A stretch of DNA of 15,727 nt, taken from Dehalococcoidia bacterium UBA6495. GTDB taxonomy: Bacteria; Chloroflexota; Dehalococcoidia; Lucifugimonadales; UBA826. Position numbers and translations under genes: made by a program. The notes beneath the pieces were generated by a model, which saw nothing but the letters and a program-made list of their open reading frames with translations, was not told where the DNA came from and did no database searches. The stretch covers positions 1-15,727 of the forward strand of contig DJMH01000083.1 of the NCBI GenBank assembly GCA_002435305.1. The letters run 5' to 3'. Positions 1 to 8,819 of this stretch are shown one piece after another (position 1 is the first letter of the stretch; each line of letters opens with the position of its first letter).

Positions 1-312
1 CAACTCACTCTTTTAGTTGGAAGTATGGTAGGGATTTTCAGCCTTTCTGTAGGAGAAATTCTAAGTTTCCCGCTCAACAACATGCAATCAGTGGAATTCT
101 TGTTAACTGCAGCTGTATCAGTGCTAGCAATCATATTGGTTTTGCCTCGAATAATCGGGTGGAAATCGGGAATGATATTACTAGTACTATTCCTAGCACA
201 TCTGCCGTTTACTGAGACGGATCAAAGATTACTTTTTACATATGGTTATTTAGCAATTGCAGCAGTCTTGATTGTCTACCAGTTATACAGAAAATATTTG
301 TCTAAAAGTTAG
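1..312 (+). CDS. C-terminal fragment of a membrane protein, possibly a Na+/Ca2+ exchanger family (CaCA) protein
   Basis: The reading frame is open from base 1 to a TAG at 310-312, so the gene starts outside the window; an ATG at 25 is in frame but need not be the start. The visible 103 residues hold about three hydrophobic helices separated by short charged turns and end in a basic tail (LYRKYLSKS). The pattern of a Gly-containing helix, then Arg-Ile-Ile-Gly-Trp-Lys-Ser-Gly and a following helix, resembles the last helices of YrbG-type calcium/sodium antiporters, where a similar basic-x-x-Gly turn precedes the final segment. The ion-binding repeats that would prove this lie upstream of the window, so the family is an inference. 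The gene converges on the exonuclease gene with a gap of only 20 bases. Confidence 0.45.
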   Translation, partial: QLTLLVGSMVGIFSLSVGEILSFPLNNMQSVEFLLTAAVSVLAIILVLPRIIGWKSGMILLVLFLAHLPFTETDQRLLFTYGYLAIAAVLIVYQLYRKYLSKS

Positions 313-332
313 TCAGTAAATTTACTTTGATC

Positions 333-1205
333 CTACTGCCATTTTTGGGGCCGGTTCGATAAATTCCCCAAACCCAATTCACGGCACAAAGATGGAAAAA
401 GATTCTTTGAAGCCCCTAGCCATTCCAACTCTTTAAGGGTTTCAGTAATCTCCAAATCGGTACGGACTGTAGCGATTTCCCGATATAGGTAGGCTTTCTC
501 TCTATTATTTTCAAGGCTCAAACTCAGAGCTGTAGCCCCTCTTACTGAAACATCCCAAAATTCATAGGTGTTTGGTATGTCCTCTATATGAATATATCGG
601 TGAAGGAGAGTGGAACTAGATTTCGCGCCCCATTTTGGAATGCCTGGAATATTATCTGCCGTATCACCAACCAGGCCTAAATAATCGGGTATTGACATCG
701 GCAAAACTCCAAATTTTTTAAGAACGCCGAATTCATTCAGGATAAAATTGTTTTTCCTGTCCAGGCATACGATTTGATCCCCAGAAACCATTTGACATAA
801 ATCCTTGTCGGGTGAACAAATGATCACCTGTTGAACCGTATCCTGTTTTGCATAGAGTAATGCCGCTGTGGCCAATGCGTCGTCGGCTTCATAATCATGC
901 ATAGGCCATGAGACTATACCAAGCGCATTTACCACCCTCTCAGCTAGTGGAAATTGCATTTCCAACTCTAAGGGGGTGTCTGAACCGTCCTTGTAGGCCG
1001 GTAGCAACTCATTTCTAAAAGATTTAATTGAACTGTCAAAGGCCACTGCTAGATGAGTAACCTCAGGTTGATGCAGTAATGATATCAAGGTCATTATCAA
1101 ACCCCTAACGGCTGAAACATGCATTCCGTCAGGTGCTAATCTTTCCGGTTGCCCAAAATGGGATCGAAATAATTCATATGTTCCGTCGACTAAATGGACT
1201 TTCAT
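333..1205 (-). CDS. Stand-alone 5'-3' exonuclease (Pol I N-terminal / flap endonuclease type)
   Basis: The 290-residue protein matches the 5'-nuclease domain that is usually the N-terminal part of DNA polymerase I, but with no polymerase domain attached. Metal-ligand acidic residues are in place: Asp7 in VDGTYELFR, Asp57 in AFDSS, the cluster EADDA (106-110), SPDKD (131-135) and GDTADNIPG (180-188). The last begins the helix-hairpin-helix that grips DNA. Tyr71-Lys72 fit the helical arch region. It would remove 5' flaps or RNA primers during replication and repair. The ATG lies 29 bases after the stop of the ABC permease gene, with only a weak GTGAG ribosome site, so it may be the last gene of that transcript. 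The role is confident at family level; whether the genome also encodes a full-length Pol I cannot be seen here. Confidence 0.9.
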   Translation of the reverse strand: MKVHLVDGTYELFRSHFGQPERLAPDGMHVSAVRGLIMTLISLLHQPEVTHLAVAFDSSIKSFRNELLPAYKDGSDTPLELEMQFPLAERVVNALGIVSWPMHDYEADDALATAALLYAKQDTVQQVIICSPDKDLCQMVSGDQIVCLDRKNNFILNEFGVLKKFGVLPMSIPDYLGLVGDTADNIPGIPKWGAKSSSTLLHRYIHIEDIPNTYEFWDVSVRGATALSLSLENNREKAYLYREIATVRTDLEITETLKELEWLGASKNLFPSLCRELGLGNLSNRPQKWQ

Positions 1206-1234
1206 ATCTCACTTTATTTAACGATTTACCATAT

Positions 1235-2173
1235 TCACCTAGTACTGGGGTTTAATACATCACTCATAGCATCACCAAACAAATTCCAGCAAAGGACTAA
1301 TGACCAAGCTACGATGCCGGGAGCAATCAACATCCACGGAACAACCCGAAGCGCACTAATACTACCCGCTTCCAATAACATAGTTCCTAAACTAGGTCGC
1401 GGTGGCTGTATACCCAACCCAAGCCAACTCAAGATAATCTCCGTTCCAATCAAGGTACCCATGCCCATCGAGACCATAACTACGATAGGGCCTATTGCAT
1501 TAGGTAGAAGATGAATAAATAAAATCCGTGAAGTAGAAGCCCCCGTTGCCTGGGCCGATTCGACATATTGTGAGCTCTTTAAAGACAAAACTTGCCCCCG
1601 TACTAAACGAGCCATCCCAACCCAACTAAATGAAACCAAAGCTAAGGAGATCACTAAATAGTCAGCGACTCCAGATTTGACTAGCCCATCTAACAAGGTA
1701 TTATCTTCAATCCAACGAACAACATTTAAAATTCTTGGCCTTAAAGTGGCAGCCAATAAAATAACTAACAATATGTCTGGAAAAGAGGCGAAAAGCTCGC
1801 CTATCCTCATTATTATTGAATCAACCCTGCCTCCATAGTAACCAGAAATCAATCCAAGCGATACGCCTATCAACAATGCCCCCGTGAGAATCGTTACCAA
1901 GGTTATTATCACTGTGTTTTGTATCCCCCAAAGAACCCTCGAAAAAACATCCCTACCTTTCAGATCAGTCCCAGCTATATGCTCCATTGTGGGAGCCTCT
2001 CTGATCGATTGGTAATCCTGTTCGTTATATCCATAAGGTGCTATCAAGGGTGCAAATATACCCATAAAATAAATGAGCAAGATGGCAATCAGACATGCGA
2101 CTGCTATTTTTTTATGCCACAGCCTAGTGAAAGCCCGCGATAAATGACCTTTATTACTGATGGCTGTATCCAC
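1235..2173 (-). CDS. dppC: Oligopeptide/dipeptide ABC transporter permease, DppC/OppC type
   Basis: This 312-residue inner-membrane protein is one of the two pore subunits of a peptide-type ABC importer. After a short cytoplasmic tail, helix 1 spans about residues 22-45. It is followed by the GTD-x-x-GRD motif at 68-74, typical of the OppC N-terminal domain, and about five more helices. The EAA loop that docks on the ATPase is at about 203-225 (ESAQATGAS, then HLLPN). The gene starts with GTG, and its first base G is the last base of the upstream permease stop codon (TAGTG), so translation is probably coupled; an AAGG lies 8 bases upstream. Substrate cannot be read from sequence: members carry peptides, nickel, sugars or other small molecules. 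Confidence 0.92.
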   Translation of the reverse strand: MDTAISNKGHLSRAFTRLWHKKIAVACLIAILLIYFMGIFAPLIAPYGYNEQDYQSIREAPTMEHIAGTDLKGRDVFSRVLWGIQNTVIITLVTILTGALLIGVSLGLISGYYGGRVDSIIMRIGELFASFPDILLVILLAATLRPRILNVVRWIEDNTLLDGLVKSGVADYLVISLALVSFSWVGMARLVRGQVLSLKSSQYVESAQATGASTSRILFIHLLPNAIGPIVVMVSMGMGTLIGTEIILSWLGLGIQPPRPSLGTMLLEAGSISALRVVPWMLIAPGIVAWSLVLCWNLFGDAMSDVLNPSTR

Positions 2174-3102
2174 TAGGAAAGCCTTATGCGTGGATCAATT
2201 AGGGAGTATGCGATGTCGGCTAACAAGTTAGCAACTACAAAGGCAGTTGATAGTATGAGAGTGAATGCCATTATTACCGGATAGTCCCTGTTAAAAATAG
2301 CCTGTATAGCAAAATCGCCTACCCCTGGTATCCCAAGTAATCTTTCAGTTATGAACCCGGTTGTCAACATACCAGCTAAAGAAAATGACAGGATAGTTAC
2401 GACAGGAATGATTGCATTCCTCAAAACATGCCTCACATCAATATATCTTTCACTTAACCCTTTTGCTCTTGCAGTTCTAATGAAATCTTGGCCAAATACA
2501 TCTAAGGTACTAACCCGCATCAAACGAGCAAGTCCGGCGACTCCAGGAATTCCCATTGTGATAGCAGGAACTATAATCCTCAGGTCAAAAAATCCTCCCC
2601 ATCCAGAACATGGCACCAGACTCAATTTCAAGCATAAGCCCCATAAAACTATAGGAATGCTCACCATAATGGGTACGGACATTAGAATCAAAGTAAGTGC
2701 AACAGCAGCCGGATCCATCCAGGTACCTTGTTTATGGGCTATCCAAAATCCTAAAGGTAACCCAATGGTCAAGCTGACAAACATCGCAGCGAGGTTAACT
2801 TGGAAAGAAACCCACATCTTAGAAGCCAATAAGGAGCCTACCGATCGACCTCGATATCTAAGGCTCTCACCAAAGTCTCCCCTAATTGCCCCAGATACGT
2901 AGTCAGCGTACTGGACTATAACCGGTCTATCCAGCCCCAGTGAAGATCTTAGTCTTTCTGCAGTCGCCTCGTCGTACTTAGTCCCCAGCATCACCCTTAC
3001 TGGATCACCAGGCCCATAGGTTCCCAGAGCGAAGGTAACTGCCGATACCATTAATAATAATACCGGCAACCATAGTAACCTTCTAGTTATATATTTCCAC
3101 AT
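2173..3102 (-). CDS. dppB: Oligopeptide/dipeptide ABC transporter permease, DppB/OppB type
   Basis: This 309-residue membrane protein is the partner pore subunit of the downstream DppC-type permease. The N-terminus (basic residues, then a helix at about 9-28) is the standard start of OppB/DppB proteins, followed by PGDPV at 31-35 and the GDFGES motif at 75-80. Five further helices surround an EAA loop at about 207-230 (RTARAKGLS, then HVLRNAIIP). The ATG at 3102 has an AGAGG three to four bases upstream. It lies 83 bases after the binding-protein gene and overlaps the DppC-type gene by one base, giving the order binding protein, B, C. No ATP-binding subunit gene is next to it. Confidence 0.93.
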   Translation of the reverse strand: MWKYITRRLLWLPVLLLMVSAVTFALGTYGPGDPVRVMLGTKYDEATAERLRSSLGLDRPVIVQYADYVSGAIRGDFGESLRYRGRSVGSLLASKMWVSFQVNLAAMFVSLTIGLPLGFWIAHKQGTWMDPAAVALTLILMSVPIMVSIPIVLWGLCLKLSLVPCSGWGGFFDLRIIVPAITMGIPGVAGLARLMRVSTLDVFGQDFIRTARAKGLSERYIDVRHVLRNAIIPVVTILSFSLAGMLTTGFITERLLGIPGVGDFAIQAIFNRDYPVIMAFTLILSTAFVVANLLADIAYSLIDPRIRLS

Positions 3103-3185
3103 ACGCCTCTAAACTTATTTTGTATTCGCTATAGCATAAACGACATCAGAGGACTGCGAATAATTAACCACGATTAATGGCAAAT

Positions 3186-4907
3186 TTAATCTTGTATATA
3201 GACATACCGCATCTTGGATATCGTCATTGGGGTCAGCTCATAACCTTTCACGTATGGCTTTATTAGGACGTGTCGTTCTCCTGCAAACCACAAAGGGACC
3301 CAAGCAGCATCATTAACAATAATTCTCTCTGCTTCTTGGTAAAGATCTATTCGCTTCACCAAGTCTGTTTCAATCCTAGCATCCTGGAGCAAAATATCGG
3401 CCTCCTGACTAGAGTATAAGCCGTGGTTATTTTCACTTTCCGAATGAAATAATATGTCCAAGAAATCTTGGGGGTCAGGATAATCAGCCTCCCACCCCAA
3501 ACCGCCAAAAGCTTGGAATTTTTCCTCATCCAAATCTTTGAGGTAGGTAGCCCATTCAACTTGCTGTATCTCTACTTCAACACCCAAGGTTTCCAGCCAC
3601 ATATTTATTATTACCTCTAGATCTAATCCAGGAGTACCCCCTGTACCAGGAATAGTTATTACAATCCTAGGCCTTTTAGCCGGGTCAGCATATTTTGATT
3701 CGGACAAAAGTTTTTTGGCCAAAACAGGATCGTGGCGAAGGCCCTCCAGCCGTTCATTGAACCCAGGAAAGCCCGGTGGCAATATTCCGTACGCCGGGAC
3801 CACCAAATCTGAATACACTTCCTTTGCAATTAATTCCTTGTCTATCGCATGGTTTAACGCACGGCGAAATTTAGAGTCATCAAAAGGAGGCTCTTGTACA
3901 TTGAATCCTATGTAGTTCACTGAATATCCGGGGTCAGCGACAACCAGATCTCCATTAAGTGGATCAACTGGATCCTTAATCCTCTCCAGATCAAAAAGCC
4001 CAACCCCTGTAATATCAATCTCATCATTTTCATACATGGCCATTGAGGAACCGCCGGCCAAATTCATCTGTATTTTTGCTAGTTTCGCTTTATCGAGGTG
4101 GTACAGGTCATTTCGCTCCAATATGATTCTTTCTCCAATTTTGTAATCGGACAATTTAAATGGCCCAGTCCCATTAGCACTATCGGTCCAGTTAAGACCT
4201 CCTCCCGATACATTATTCCTGTCAACTACGTATGCGGTAGGATAGGTGAGTTTAGCTAAAAAATATGCCTTTGGAGCATCTATCTCTATTTGTAATGTCC
4301 TGTCATCAATCGCTTTGACGCCACTTATCTGAGAACTTTTGCCTTCCAACACATCGGCCACTCCCACTATATCCCCTAGATATGTTTTGGCCGTAGGAGA
4401 AGCGGTATCTGGGTTTACAGCACGTTCCAAAGACCATTTAAAATCCTCTGCTGTCACTTTAGTCCCATCGTGAAACACAGCATTATCACGGATTTTGAAA
4501 GTATAAGTAAGACCGTCATTTGAAATATCCCAGCTATCGGCAAGATCGGGAATTAATCGTAAGTTGGTATCAAACCCGACTAAACCACCAAATATTTCCA
4601 CGACGACGCCTGCAGAAGTAGTGTCTGAAGTGAGGTGTGGGTCCAGTGTTGGGGGATCAGACCAAAGCCGATTAAATACACCAACTGGCGCCTCGGAAAC
4701 ATCAGCTAAGGTTTTTACTTCAGTTTTCGCGCCGGTACTTTTCTCCATGGTGGATTCTAGTATCGACTCAACCACCTTAGAAGATTCAGCGGTTGAGTCT
4801 GAGTTTCCAGAATCACCAACAGCCTTTCCTATCGCAGTCTGGCCACAAGCGATTGACCCTATCAAAAGTATCACCATTGAAAAAACGAGTGGAAAACGGT
4901 TAATCAT
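3186..4907 (-). CDS. Peptide/nickel-type ABC transporter substrate-binding lipoprotein (SBP_bac_5 family)
   Basis: The 573-residue protein has a signal peptide with a hydrophobic stretch ending GSIAC; Cys21 could be lipid-anchored, though Ser at -3 is not the usual Leu. A Ser/Thr/Glu-rich linker of about 40 residues leads to the mature domain, which opens with the family signature WSDPPTLDPHLTSD. Later marks include WDISNDGLTYTFKIRDNAVFHDG and a C-terminal WVPLWF segment. It would capture substrate outside the membrane and deliver it to the two permeases downstream. I place the start at the ATG at 4907, with GAGGTG at 4916-4911. A GTG at 4913 lies inside that ribosome site and is a poor start. 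The ligand is not predictable. Confidence 0.93.
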   Translation of the reverse strand: MINRFPLVFSMVILLIGSIACGQTAIGKAVGDSGNSDSTAESSKVVESILESTMEKSTGAKTEVKTLADVSEAPVGVFNRLWSDPPTLDPHLTSDTTSAGVVVEIFGGLVGFDTNLRLIPDLADSWDISNDGLTYTFKIRDNAVFHDGTKVTAEDFKWSLERAVNPDTASPTAKTYLGDIVGVADVLEGKSSQISGVKAIDDRTLQIEIDAPKAYFLAKLTYPTAYVVDRNNVSGGGLNWTDSANGTGPFKLSDYKIGERIILERNDLYHLDKAKLAKIQMNLAGGSSMAMYENDEIDITGVGLFDLERIKDPVDPLNGDLVVADPGYSVNYIGFNVQEPPFDDSKFRRALNHAIDKELIAKEVYSDLVVPAYGILPPGFPGFNERLEGLRHDPVLAKKLLSESKYADPAKRPRIVITIPGTGGTPGLDLEVIINMWLETLGVEVEIQQVEWATYLKDLDEEKFQAFGGLGWEADYPDPQDFLDILFHSESENNHGLYSSQEADILLQDARIETDLVKRIDLYQEAERIIVNDAAWVPLWFAGERHVLIKPYVKGYELTPMTISKMRYVYIQD

Positions 4908-4956
4908 ATTCACCTCAAAAGCAATTTAGTCTTAAACAAAAAAACAGGACTCTTTA

Positions 4957-4986
4957 ATAATAGTAATCCTTCTTGAATATTAACAA
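4957..4986 (-). promoter_or_regulatory. Candidate sigma70-type promoter of the peptide ABC importer cassette
   Basis: On the minus strand TTGTTA (4986-4981) and TATTAT (4962-4957) are 18 bases apart, matching consensus at 4 and 5 of 6 positions. The expected transcript start near 4950 leaves a leader of about 43 bases before the ATG at 4907, which contains the GAGGTG ribosome site. Pattern match only. Confidence 0.45.
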
Positions 4987-5041
4987 CGGCAATTCCACTT
5001 AGGTATTATCACCTTACATGAACCCCTGAACAGCTGAGGCC

Positions 5042-6143
5042 TTAGTCAGAATCCATTTGGAAGGCCAAATATGCTTTTATAAAAACGTCCAAATTACCAT
5101 CTAAAACTTCATCTGTGGCCGAAGTCTCCACATTGGTTCGATGATCCTTAACCATCTGATAGGGATGCAATACATAACTACGAATTTGGTTACCCCACTC
5201 GGCAGAAACATGATCACCTTTCAAATCCGATATTTCTTTATCTTTTTTCTCCCTTTCCAACTCCGCCAAGCGGGAGGCTAATATCCCCATAGCTATTTCT
5301 CTGTTTTGGCGTTGGGATCTTTCATTTTGACATGTTACAACTATGCCGGTAGGTTCATGAGTTATTCGGATAGCTGTTGAGTTTTTCTGAACATTCTGTC
5401 CACCGTGGCCTCCAGCTCTAAATACATCCACCCTCAAATCATCTGTATTAATTTCGACGTCAGCACCTTCATCCATTTTTGGGATAACTTCTGCAAGAGC
5501 AAAAGAGGTGTGTCTAGCGTGATCGTTATCAAATGGGGAAATCCGAACGAGTCTATGAACTCCTTTTTCCGCTTTGAGATGGCCGTATGCATAGGGACCA
5601 GTTATTTGTATCACTACACTTTTTATACCAGATTCTTCCCCGTGAGAAAGATCTAAAACTTCACAGCCAAACCCTTTCCGATCACACCATCTGGTATACA
5701 TACGGACCAACATAGAAGCCCAATCCTGAGAATCAACGCCTCCTGCTCCCGCATGTAAGGCTAGTATGGCATCTCGTTGATCGTGTTCACCTGACAAGGT
5801 AAGGGTAAATTCCTCATCTCCAACCCTTTTTTCTATTTGACCCGTTTCCAAGCGAATCTCATCCAGAAAGCTTGGATCATTCTCTAAATTTGCCAGTTCA
5901 AGTAATTCCAGATTCGTCGCTATCTGTTCTTCAAACCCTTTCCATAAAACAACCTGATTATTCAATGCTGCCAAGGTTTTCATTTTGGACTGGGCATCAG
6001 CGGAATCTTCCCAAAAATTTGGAGTTATAGATTCTTTTTCCAATTCTTTTATTTTTCGTTCCTTTGAAGGAAGGTCAAAGACGCACCAATAGGTCAGAAA
6101 CCTTTTCTCTCAGGTCGAACAAAGCAGTTTTCAACTCTTGCAT
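5042..6143 (-). CDS. prfB: Peptide chain release factor 2 (RF2), expressed through a programmed +1 frameshift
   Basis: RF2 recognises UAA and UGA stop codons and triggers peptide release. The main frame holds the SPF anticodon-like tripeptide and the GGQ catalytic motif. With the frameshift included these fall at about residues 202-204 and 247-249, close to their E. coli positions, and the product is 366 residues, the normal RF2 length. Translation starts at ATG 6143, preceded by GGAGAGGA seven bases upstream. It runs 22 codons to CTT and meets an in-frame TGA at 6077-6075. Skipping the T at 6077 continues with GAC into the long frame, which ends at 5042. The TTG near 6043 is therefore not the real start. 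The gene is alone between priA and the ABC cassette and has its own likely promoter. Confidence 0.95.
6074..6089 (-). promoter_or_regulatory. prfB +1 programmed frameshift site (CTT TGA C)
   Basis: Read on the minus strand, codon 22 is CTT (6080-6078), followed by the in-frame stop TGA (6077-6075) and then C (6074). This is the canonical RF2 slippery site, where the P-site tRNA-Leu shifts from CUU to UUU and decoding resumes at GAC. Just upstream is TTGGTGCGT; its GGTG lies where the internal Shine-Dalgarno-like element sits in E. coli (there AGGGGG), but it is a weaker match. In known bacteria the shift is favoured when RF2 is scarce, giving autoregulation; that role is inferred here. Confidence 0.93.
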
Positions 6144-6197
6144 CGGGGGTTCCTCTCCAAACAGTTCTTAAAAAGCACATGTGAACGCTAGAAACTA

Positions 6198-6206
6198 ATT
6201 ATACCA
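6198..6206 (-). promoter_or_regulatory. Candidate extended -10 promoter of prfB
   Basis: The minus strand reads TGGTATAAT, a perfect TATAAT at 6203-6198 with the TGn extension at 6206-6204. No good -35 hexamer is visible 17 bases upstream, as is often tolerated with an extended -10. The transcript would start near 6191, about 48 bases before the ATG at 6143. Confidence 0.5.
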
Positions 6207-6259
6207 AGGGGTTCAGTATGATTATTTAATTTAAACACCAACAATGCCATCCAAAACGA

Positions 6260-8731
6260 TCAGATCGACAGGTAAGAGTCCACATCCAATACCCATCCTC
6301 TTTTCATAGACCTACGTTCATCAGAAACACCAGGCAAACTTATTGTTTCCAGCAAAGTTCGCGGGTTTGGGCCTCTTAGTATTAGTTGCCATCTATATCT
6401 ACCTCTAACTCGGCTTGGAAAGGCTTGAGTGGGACCAAGAATTTCGGTATCTGACAACCCCCATATTTGTTTTTGTTCTTCCAATAGTTTCGCTAGCTGT
6501 TTGGCCTCTCTCTGTCCGGAAATGTCATCAACATCTTGTCTAAGCAATCTAATTATTTTGCTATAAGGCGGCTGAACATGGTTGCGCCTATTCATAGATT
6601 CTATATCAAAAAAAGATTGGTAATTCTGCGTAGCAGCAGTTTTTATAGCGTAATGGTCTGGCTGGTATGTTTGAATAATAACTTTACCTTCCTCTACTCC
6701 TCTCCCCGCTCTACCAGCTACCTGGCACAAAGTTTGAAATACTCGCTCCGATGCTCTGAAATCTGGCAACCCAAGACCGACATCAGCTGATACTACACCT
6801 ACTAATGTAACGTTAGGCAGATGGTGCCCTTTTGATATTAACTGAGTACCAACAACAATTTGAGATCGTCCTGATCTGAACCTATCCAAAAGTTCCCCGT
6901 AGTGGGAATTCTTAGCTATAGCATCACTGTCCCATCTATCTATAACCACATCAGGGTACAATTTATTAAGTTTTTCGGTCACAAGTTGTGTGCCGACACC
7001 ATACTTCCCAACGGAATCGCTACCACACTCTAGACATTTTTCAATATCCCTTCTCTTTTGAGCACAGTAGTGGCATATTAATAATTTGGACTCAGCATGA
7101 AATGTGAGTGACACGTCACAATTTCTACACTTAGCTACGTACCCACAGCTATTGCATTGGACCAAGGAAGAGAAACCTCTTCTGTTTAAAAAAAGAATGG
7201 CCTGATTCCCATTACTGATAGTTCTTTCTAACTCGGCTACTAATTGCCTGCTGAAAATGTCGTTATTACCAGACTTTAACTCAGACCTCATATCCACAAT
7301 ATTGACCTCGGCAAGCAACCTGTCGTCTCTACTTGAACTGCCGTTAACAGCATCCGGCCTATATCTATGGTTTAACTCTACAAGGCGATATCTTCCCCGC
7401 TTGGCTCGCTGATAGGATTCAATATCCGGGGAGGCTGAACCTAAAATAACAGCGGCTGATGTTAATCCTGCTAATTGCATCGCAACATCTCTGGCATGAT
7501 ACCTAGGCACCCCGTCATTCTGTTTATAAGTCCATTCATGTTCCTCATCAATTATGATCAACCCTAAGTTATTCAAGGGGGCAAATATGGAACTTCTTGA
7601 TCCAATAACAACCTGATATTCATTGGCTTTGATCTTCCTCCATTGATCAAACCGTTCCCCTACTGTCAGTCCGCTATGCAGAACTGCTATTTTGCCTGGA
7701 AACCTGGAAGAAAACCGTTCTATTGTTTGGGGGGTCAATGCAATTTCTGGAACAAGCACCAAAGAACTTTTCCCTCGGGAAATGCACAAGGACACGGCTT
7801 CCAGATACACTTCCGTCTTACCACTACCAGTAACACCATGGAGAAGTACGGCTCTGGTCTTAATCAAAGGTTTCTTTATCAATTCATATATTTGTTCTAA
7901 AGCGTAAGTTTGTGAATCCGAAAGACTAACCGGCTGAGCGGGTGTATACAATTTACCGTTGAGAGGATCCCTCTCAACTTCGAGTTGTTCTTGGTCCAAA
8001 TAACCCTTGGATATTAATGAATTAATAGAAGAAGACCCGAATTTACCCCTCAGTGTAGCCAGTCGATGTACTGTATCTTCTTCATTAGTTAGAAAAGTGA
8101 GGGCGCCCAATTGCTTTGGAGCTTTGAGTAATTTCCCCTCTATTAAAGCTGATTTACCAGATTTAGTTATTTTACCTAACTTTTCATACTTCACCCGAAC
8201 TTTGACTGAGGATTCTTTCACAGTCCGGACAACTACCTGTTTTTCAACAAGCCGGGTAACCGACCCTCGGGCTCTTTCTCCGAAATGGGCAACCACTTTC
8301 TCCAGTTGTGCAGATTTCCTAGAAGACAAATACTTCAGAATGGAAGTCTGGAATTCTCCAAATTTCAGTTCTGATACCTCAACCCCACTGGCCACAGACA
8401 ACCAGACAGATTTACGTTTCCTGGCGCCTGGGGGAAACATTAGGGAACAGGCCTGAAATAGAGTACAAAAATACTGTTGGCTGACCCAACGGGCTAACTC
8501 CAAGCGGATCGGGTCAATTAAAGGGTCACTGTCTGTGAGTTCCAATGCCTCACGTACCGAATCCAAGTCGGATGTACCCGAAACCCCAAAAACTATTCCT
8601 TGTTTGGTCTGATTACCAAAGGGTACAACTACAGAGTGACCTAGTTCCAAGGAAAGCCCTGACGGCATCGAGTAAGTGAAGGTCCTATTGCCAGAACCCG
8701 GCGAATCTACTGCTACTTCGACAAATTTCAA
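6260..8731 (-). CDS. priA: Primosomal replication restart helicase PriA (primosomal protein N')
   Basis: PriA recognises stalled replication forks and reloads the replisome; it is a superfamily 2 3'-5' helicase. In the 826-codon frame the N-terminal third is the DNA-binding region. Walker A GVTGSGKT is at about 302-309, the DEEH box at 398-401 and motif III GSASPD at 434-439. Eight cysteines in four CxxC pairs (529/532, 538/541, 556/559, 569/572) form the two-zinc domain. GTQLISKGH and QVAGRAGRG mark the second helicase lobe. No ATG is available near the N-terminus. A TTG at 8740 abuts the GAGG ribosome site, whereas the TTG at 8731 sits nine bases after it, so I choose 8731 (823 residues). 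It follows rplS by about 88 bases. Confidence 0.96.
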   Translation of the reverse strand: MKFVEVAVDSPGSGNRTFTYSMPSGLSLELGHSVVVPFGNQTKQGIVFGVSGTSDLDSVREALELTDSDPLIDPIRLELARWVSQQYFCTLFQACSLMFPPGARKRKSVWLSVASGVEVSELKFGEFQTSILKYLSSRKSAQLEKVVAHFGERARGSVTRLVEKQVVVRTVKESSVKVRVKYEKLGKITKSGKSALIEGKLLKAPKQLGALTFLTNEEDTVHRLATLRGKFGSSSINSLISKGYLDQEQLEVERDPLNGKLYTPAQPVSLSDSQTYALEQIYELIKKPLIKTRAVLLHGVTGSGKTEVYLEAVSLCISRGKSSLVLVPEIALTPQTIERFSSRFPGKIAVLHSGLTVGERFDQWRKIKANEYQVVIGSRSSIFAPLNNLGLIIIDEEHEWTYKQNDGVPRYHARDVAMQLAGLTSAAVILGSASPDIESYQRAKRGRYRLVELNHRYRPDAVNGSSSRDDRLLAEVNIVDMRSELKSGNNDIFSRQLVAELERTISNGNQAILFLNRRGFSSLVQCNSCGYVAKCRNCDVSLTFHAESKLLICHYCAQKRRDIEKCLECGSDSVGKYGVGTQLVTEKLNKLYPDVVIDRWDSDAIAKNSHYGELLDRFRSGRSQIVVGTQLISKGHHLPNVTLVGVVSADVGLGLPDFRASERVFQTLCQVAGRAGRGVEEGKVIIQTYQPDHYAIKTAATQNYQSFFDIESMNRRNHVQPPYSKIIRLLRQDVDDISGQREAKQLAKLLEEQKQIWGLSDTEILGPTQAFPSRVRGRYRWQLILRGPNPRTLLETISLPGVSDERRSMKRGWVLDVDSYLSI

Positions 8732-8780
8732 AAGACTCAACCTCGTTACCTAACTAAGGTCATTTGTCCCGAAGTATACA

Positions 8781-8786
8781 ATTATA
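8781..8786 (-). promoter_or_regulatory. Possible -10 element of priA
   Basis: A perfect TATAAT (minus strand) stands in the 79-88 base gap between rplS and priA. No recognisable -35 element is at the right distance, and the local sequence is AT-rich, so this is a weak call. priA might instead be read through from rplS. Confidence 0.3.
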
Positions 8787-8819
8787 AGAGATGGAAAACT
8801 GAGATTTCGATTTAGAAAA

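Noticed and set aside
2351..2902. A 183-codon plus-strand frame
   Set aside because: It is antisense to the well-conserved DppB-type permease and its translation shows no family features; it is a shadow of the minus-strand gene.
4564..4929. A 121-codon plus-strand frame
   Set aside because: It is antisense to the Ser/Glu-rich N-terminal region of the substrate-binding lipoprotein and merely mirrors that composition.
6041..6043. TTG as the start of prfB
   Set aside because: It lies in the region read after the frameshift, has no ribosome site, and would remove the normal RF2 N-terminus; the ATG at 6143 plus CTTTGAC explains the gene fully.
8007..8456. A 149-codon plus-strand frame
   Set aside because: It is antisense to the N-terminal part of priA, with a low-complexity Ser/Thr/Phe-rich product and no ribosome site.
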